From NCBI GenBank assembly GCA_964242945.1, contig CAXTCF010000102.1, positions 1-15,135 of the forward strand: DNA of 15,135 nt. The letters are read 5' to 3'. The position numbers were made by a program, and so were the translations under genes. The notes beneath the pieces were generated by a model. That model had not been told where the DNA came from. It saw only the letters and a list, made by a program, of their open reading frames with translations, and ran no database searches. Below, piece after piece: positions 12,096 through 15,135 of the stretch. Each line of letters opens with the position of its first letter. Position 1 is the first letter of the stretch. This DNA is from Mesorhizobium_B sp964242945. GTDB taxonomy: Bacteria > Pseudomonadota > Alphaproteobacteria > Rhizobiales > Rhizobiaceae.

Positions 12096-13393
12096 AGGCG
12101 GCGCGCGGCGGGCAGCTTCGAGGCCATGATCTTGTCGATGCGCCGCCCGTCTAGATCCACCACCTCGAAGCGCCAGCCTGCTGCTTCCATGGTCTCTCCG
12201 GTTGCAGGCAGGTGGTGCAGAACGGAAAGAACATAGCCGGCGACCGTCTCGTAGTCCCGGCTCTCCGGCAGGTCGATCCGCAGCAGTTCCGCCATCTCGT
12301 CAGCCGGCATGGCGCCGGCGAGCAGCCAGGAGCCGTCCTCGCGCTGAACGGACAGCGGCTCTTCGCCGATGTCGAGGTCGGAGCGGAACACGCCGGTGAT
12401 GGCCTCCAGGATGTCGGCCGGCGTGACGATCCCTTCGAAGTGGCCGTGCTCGTCGTGGACGAGCGCCATCGGCACGTCGGATTCCTTCAGCGTGGTCAGC
12501 ACGTCCAGGGCATCGGCCTGATCGTGAACGATCGGGGCGGGCCGCGTGTGCGCCCGCAGGTCTAGCGGCTTGCCTTCCAGCAGCGCGGCCAGAAGCTCGC
12601 GGGTCTGGATCACGCCGACCATCGAATCGATCGTGCCTTCGCCGACGGGCAGGCGCGAGTGCGGCGTTTCGGAGAGCGTCCGGCGTGTTGCCGCTTCGTC
12701 GGCTTCGAGGTCGAGCCAATCGACGTCGGTGCGGGGTGTCATCACGCCGCGCACGGCGCGGTCGCCGAGCCGCATGACGCCGGCGATCATGCGCCGCTCG
12801 TCGGATTCCAGCACGCCCGCGCTTTCCGCCTCGGCGACAAGCATCTTGATCTCTTCGTCCGTGACCTTTTCCTCGCTTTCGCCCCGCTGGCCGAGCAGCC
12901 ACAGGACGCCGCGACCGGAAATGTCGAGCAGCCAGACCAAAGGCAGCGCGATCCGCGCGAGCCAGGTCATGGCAGGCGCAACCTTCACCGCGATGCCTTC
13001 GGGGTCTCGGAGCGCAATCTGCTTCGGCACAAGCTCGCCGGCGACCAAGGAGACATAGGTGATCAGCGCCACCACGATGCCGACGCCCAGCGCGTCGGCA
13101 AGCCCGTCCCGTACGCCAAGCGAAACCAGGAAGGTTGTCAGGCGGCTCCCCAGCGTCGCCCCGGAAAAGGCGCCGGACAGCACACCGACCAGGGTGATGC
13201 CGGTCTGCACGGAGGAGATGAAGCGGCCGGGGTCGGCGCCGAGCTTCAGCGCGTGGTTGGCGCCCGCCACGCCCCGCTCCGCCATGGCCTTCAGCCGGGC
13301 GGGCCGCGCGGAGACTACGGACAGTTCGGACATCGCGAGCAGGCCGTTCACCAGCACCAGCGCGAGCACGATCCCGACTTCGACGTAAAGCAT
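12089..13393 (-). CDS. CNNM/CorC-HlyC family membrane protein with CBS domains
   Basis: This 434-residue inner-membrane protein has four parts. First is a CNNM/DUF21 transmembrane domain (about 1-170), with hydrophobic segments at 4-29, 59-90, 98-128 and 137-168. Next is an acidic linker (GESEEKVTDEEIKMLVAEAE, with the LESDERRMIAGVMRLGDRAVRGVMTPR motif at 195-221). Then comes a CBS pair (about 212-270 and 283-337), and last a CorC_HlyC (transporter-associated) domain at about 346-426. The family includes magnesium or sodium-magnesium exporters (CorC, MpfA, CNNM) and proteins annotated as haemolysins; divalent-cation transport is the better-supported role. The CBS pair normally senses ATP-Mg. 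Length is typical. It lies 77 nt downstream of an extensin-like gene on the same strand and may share its transcript. Confidence 0.93.
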   Translation of the reverse strand: MLYVEVGIVLALVLVNGLLAMSELSVVSARPARLKAMAERGVAGANHALKLGADPGRFISSVQTGITLVGVLSGAFSGATLGSRLTTFLVSLGVRDGLADALGVGIVVALITYVSLVAGELVPKQIALRDPEGIAVKVAPAMTWLARIALPLVWLLDISGRGVLWLLGQRGESEEKVTDEEIKMLVAEAESAGVLESDERRMIAGVMRLGDRAVRGVMTPRTDVDWLDLEADEAATRRTLSETPHSRLPVGEGTIDSMVGVIQTRELLAALLEGKPLDLRAHTRPAPIVHDQADALDVLTTLKESDVPMALVHDEHGHFEGIVTPADILEAITGVFRSDLDIGEEPLSVQREDGSWLLAGAMPADEMAELLRIDLPESRDYETVAGYVLSVLHHLPATGETMEAAGWRFEVVDLDGRRIDKIMASKLPAARRLA

Positions 13394-13470
13394 CCTGTCC
13401 CGCGGTTGGCCGTCTCAAGCTTCTTTCGACATAGCGCAGGCGGTCATGAGCTGAAAGGGCATCGTCCCGA

Positions 13471-14262
13471 TCAATGGCAGGCGCGGAAGCCGTTGCGCCG
13501 CTCTTTCACGTCGAAGTGGAAGTGATTGCGGTGGTCGTAGTTGTAGCCGGGGCCGAGCACGGTGCTGAAATAGGAGCAGCCGTCGGCGCGCACGTTGTTG
13601 AGGAAGCCGCGCTGCCAGAAGGCGAAGAAGCCGGGCTTCTTCACGTCGATGTCGTTGCCGTCCTTGAGTTCGATGCTCATCACGTCGAGCGCGTTCCCCG
13701 TGGCGTGCTCGGACATGGTGCCCGTGCCGTTGATCTTGCGGCAGGAGTAGCTGGAGCCCTGATGGATGGTTTTCACGCCTGTCCAGTATCGCCAGCGCGC
13801 GGCGGGAACGAGTTCCTTTTTCGTCCAGCGGGCAAAGGCGAGCGCCATCTGGCAGGTGACGGTCGCGGACGGCTTGATCTCCACCGACCCGACGCTGGAA
13901 AATGCAATCGGCGCGTCGATGCGGCACTGCCCGCCGTCGTTGATCGGGGCGAGGTCGCGGAACGCGACGTCGAGCTTCTTCAACTCGCGGCGGCAATCCG
14001 CCTCATCCGCGCTGAAAGACATGCCAGGCGCGGCGGGCGCGCTCATGCTGGGATAGGAAACCATGAGCGGATTGGAGGGCACCAGCGTCTGCAAGCCGGC
14101 TCCGGCGGGCGGTTCGCTCACGTCTGCCGAAGGACGCATGGACAACACATCCGCGCTGGTGCAGGCCGCTAGAAGCAGGCCGGTTGCAAGCAAGGACAGA
14201 CTGCCTGTTGCGAGGCGCGGCATCGCGCCGGATCCCAGCTTCGGCTTGGCAGGCAAACGCAT
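13471..14262 (-). CDS. Extensin-like lipoprotein (LAS-peptidase-like domain)
   Basis: This 263-residue protein starts with a lipoprotein signal (MPRLATGSLSLLATGLLLAAC, lipobox LAAC, C34), then a Pro/Ser/Ala-rich linker and an extensin-like C-terminal domain (about 90-263). The domain has C...LDVAFRDLAPI, GGQCRIDAPIAF, VTCQMALAFARW, YSCRKINGTGTMSEHATGNALDV, ADGCSYFSTVLGPG and DHRNHFHFDVKERRNGF. SEHATGNALD (H186, D193) plus HFHFD (H247, H249) has the zinc-ligand layout S-x-H-x-x-G-x-A-x-D...H-x-H of LAS metallopeptidases such as MepA and VanY, so a peptidoglycan-cleaving role is plausible though unproven for this family. ATG 14262 lies 8 nt after GGGAG (minus strand); a GTG at 14268 lies only 2 nt after it. 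A second, related gene is 84 nt upstream. Confidence 0.9.
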   Translation of the reverse strand: MRLPAKPKLGSGAMPRLATGSLSLLATGLLLAACTSADVLSMRPSADVSEPPAGAGLQTLVPSNPLMVSYPSMSAPAAPGMSFSADEADCRRELKKLDVAFRDLAPINDGGQCRIDAPIAFSSVGSVEIKPSATVTCQMALAFARWTKKELVPAARWRYWTGVKTIHQGSSYSCRKINGTGTMSEHATGNALDVMSIELKDGNDIDVKKPGFFAFWQRGFLNNVRADGCSYFSTVLGPGYNYDHRNHFHFDVKERRNGFRACH

Positions 14263-14267
14263 GAACA

Positions 14268-14285
14268 CTTCTCCCGCAGGAGAAG
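14268..14285 (-). promoter_or_regulatory. Hairpin hiding the ribosome-binding site of the extensin-like lipoprotein gene
   Basis: CTTCTCC (14268-14274) and GGAGAAG (14279-14285) form a perfect 7-bp stem with a 4-nt loop. In the minus-strand mRNA, most of the GGGAGAAG ribosome-binding site (14275-14268) lies in the 3' arm, so it would be sequestered. On the plus strand the hairpin precedes TTTT, but no plus-strand gene ends here. Confidence 0.45.
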
Positions 14286-14346
14286 GGTTTTAGGACGGCT
14301 TGGTAAACAAAGGCTGAGGCGACCCTCCGACGAGAGAGGAGCGCAG

Positions 14347-15135
14347 CTATTGACAGAAGGTGCCGCCGTGGCGCCGCTGTTCCAGGTCCAGGTGGAAGTG
14401 CGTGGCGTGGTCGGGATCGCTGCCGGGGCCGAGCACGGTTTTGAACGGCCCGCAGGCGGCAGCGCGCACGGCCGCGAGGAAGCGCCCTTGCTTCTCTCCC
14501 GGCACTGGGCCGACATCCGCCGTCGATCCATCGGCAAAGGAGAAGCGGGAGATGTCCAGCGCGTTGCCGAAGGCGTGCTCCGACATCTTGGACCGGCCGT
14601 GCCGGGTGCGGCAGACATAGGCCGAGGCTTGACCCACGCCGGTGACGTCGCTGCCGATCTCTTTGCGGGCAATGGGCTGCACCACATCTTGGATGAACCG
14701 CGCCGTCGCTGCCGTCATGGCGCAATTCAGCAGCCCGCCGGGATCCAGGGCGACGGTCTTCGAAAGGCGCGTGACGAAGACCGGATGGGGAATGGAGCAT
14801 CCGGCTGCCAAGTCGGCCTCCGGCGGTCGGTCTGCGAATCCAACGCCGAGCGAAACCAGTTGCGTCCTGCAAGCCGCCTCGTCTGTGGCGGACGGTGTCG
14901 GACGGTTACTTTCCGCGGGAGTGTCCGGCGGCACCGAAGGCTGCTCCTTGGGCAATGGCGGCGCCGTTTCCGCCTGGGCTCGCGGTGCGGGCGTGGGGAC
15001 TGGCGGAGAAGAGGGTTCGCCGCCGCTCGGCACGGGATGGTTTTCGCTCTGCCCTTGGGCCTCGCCGGGCTTCCGCGCCGGGAAGGCAACGACCGCGGGG
15101 AGGGCCGGGGCATTGGGGGGAGCCGCGTCGCCGCG
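14347..15135 (-). CDS. Extensin-like protein, 5' end beyond the window
   Basis: The frame is open from its TAG stop to the window edge, so the start lies outside; 262 residues are visible. An apparent GTG at 15033 is internal, because Pro/Ala-rich coding sequence (for example GDAAPPNAPALPAVVAFPARKPGEAQGQ) continues upstream of it. After the long Pro-rich region come the extensin-like domain blocks: ACRTQLVSLGVGFADRP, AGCSIPHPVFV, LLNCAMTAATARFIQDVVQPIA, YVCRTRHGRSKMSEHAFGNALDI, AACGPFKTVLGPG and DHATHFHLDLEQRRHGGTFC. The SEHAxGNALD...HFHxD zinc-ligand pattern is kept, as in its downstream neighbour. Pro-rich linkers of this kind usually span the periplasm to reach peptidoglycan. A signal peptide or membrane anchor is expected in the missing part. 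A tandem paralogue follows on the same strand, possibly co-transcribed. Confidence 0.88.
   Translation of the reverse strand, partial: RGDAAPPNAPALPAVVAFPARKPGEAQGQSENHPVPSGGEPSSPPVPTPAPRAQAETAPPLPKEQPSVPPDTPAESNRPTPSATDEAACRTQLVSLGVGFADRPPEADLAAGCSIPHPVFVTRLSKTVALDPGGLLNCAMTAATARFIQDVVQPIARKEIGSDVTGVGQASAYVCRTRHGRSKMSEHAFGNALDISRFSFADGSTADVGPVPGEKQGRFLAAVRAAACGPFKTVLGPGSDPDHATHFHLDLEQRRHGGTFCQ

Noticed and set aside
15031..15033. GTG at 15033 as start of the second extensin-like gene
   Set aside because: The frame continues open to the window edge with the same Pro/Ala-rich coding character, and no ribosome site precedes the GTG. The gene is partial.

Overview
The window looks like chromosome from a high-GC alphaproteobacterium, most probably a member of the Hyphomicrobiales (Mesorhizobium/Phyllobacteriaceae-like). 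The pointers are a UvrB with long N- and C-terminal extensions, two extensin-like proteins in tandem, a ClpS of the second rhizobial type ending in FTTEPEE, two CspA-type genes, and three promoter-like sites matching the alphaproteobacterial general-stress sigma factor EcfG/RpoE2. No rRNA, tRNA, insertion sequence, prophage or CRISPR array is visible.

Layout. (1) 90-1307: an enolase-superfamily (mandelate racemase/muconate lactonizing) enzyme. (2) 1308-4330: a hairpin, an exact EcfG-type promoter and uvrB. (3) 4382-4824: a small antitoxin followed by a RelE/ParE-like toxin frame. The toxin has lost its AUG (CTG overlaps the antitoxin stop) and its C-terminal motif, so the module is probably decaying. 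(4) 4887-6106: a DUF4142 exported protein, a strong terminator, and two small very hydrophilic proteins; EcfG-like sites precede the DUF4142 gene and the small-protein pair. (5) 6128-6903, minus strand: clpS and a GFA/CENP-V zinc protein, 2 nt apart. (6) 7172-7585, minus: a lipoprotein with two unusual Kazal domains. (7) 7947-8730: two closely similar cold-shock genes with structured leaders and a palindromic terminator between them. (8) 8779-10428, minus: a GMC-family FAD oxidoreductase, divergent from a YciA-like acyl-CoA thioesterase (10571-10975). (9) 10991-12080: an HxlR regulator divergent from an FMN-dependent NAD(P)H reductase, a typical quinone/electrophile sensor-effector pair. (10) 12089-15135, minus: two extensin-like/LAS-peptidase-like proteins, the first running off the window edge, then a CNNM/CorC-type membrane protein with CBS domains.

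How the genes fit together. Stress physiology is the main theme: excision repair, general-stress promoters, adaptor-mediated proteolysis, RNA chaperones and redox defence. Cell-envelope functions at the right end are the second theme. Several starts were reassigned from ribosome-binding sites: GTG 90, ATG 1418, ATG 4887, ATG 5606, ATG 7585, ATG 10428, TTG 10571, TTG 11401 and ATG 14262. All function calls come from reading the sequence; no database search was run.
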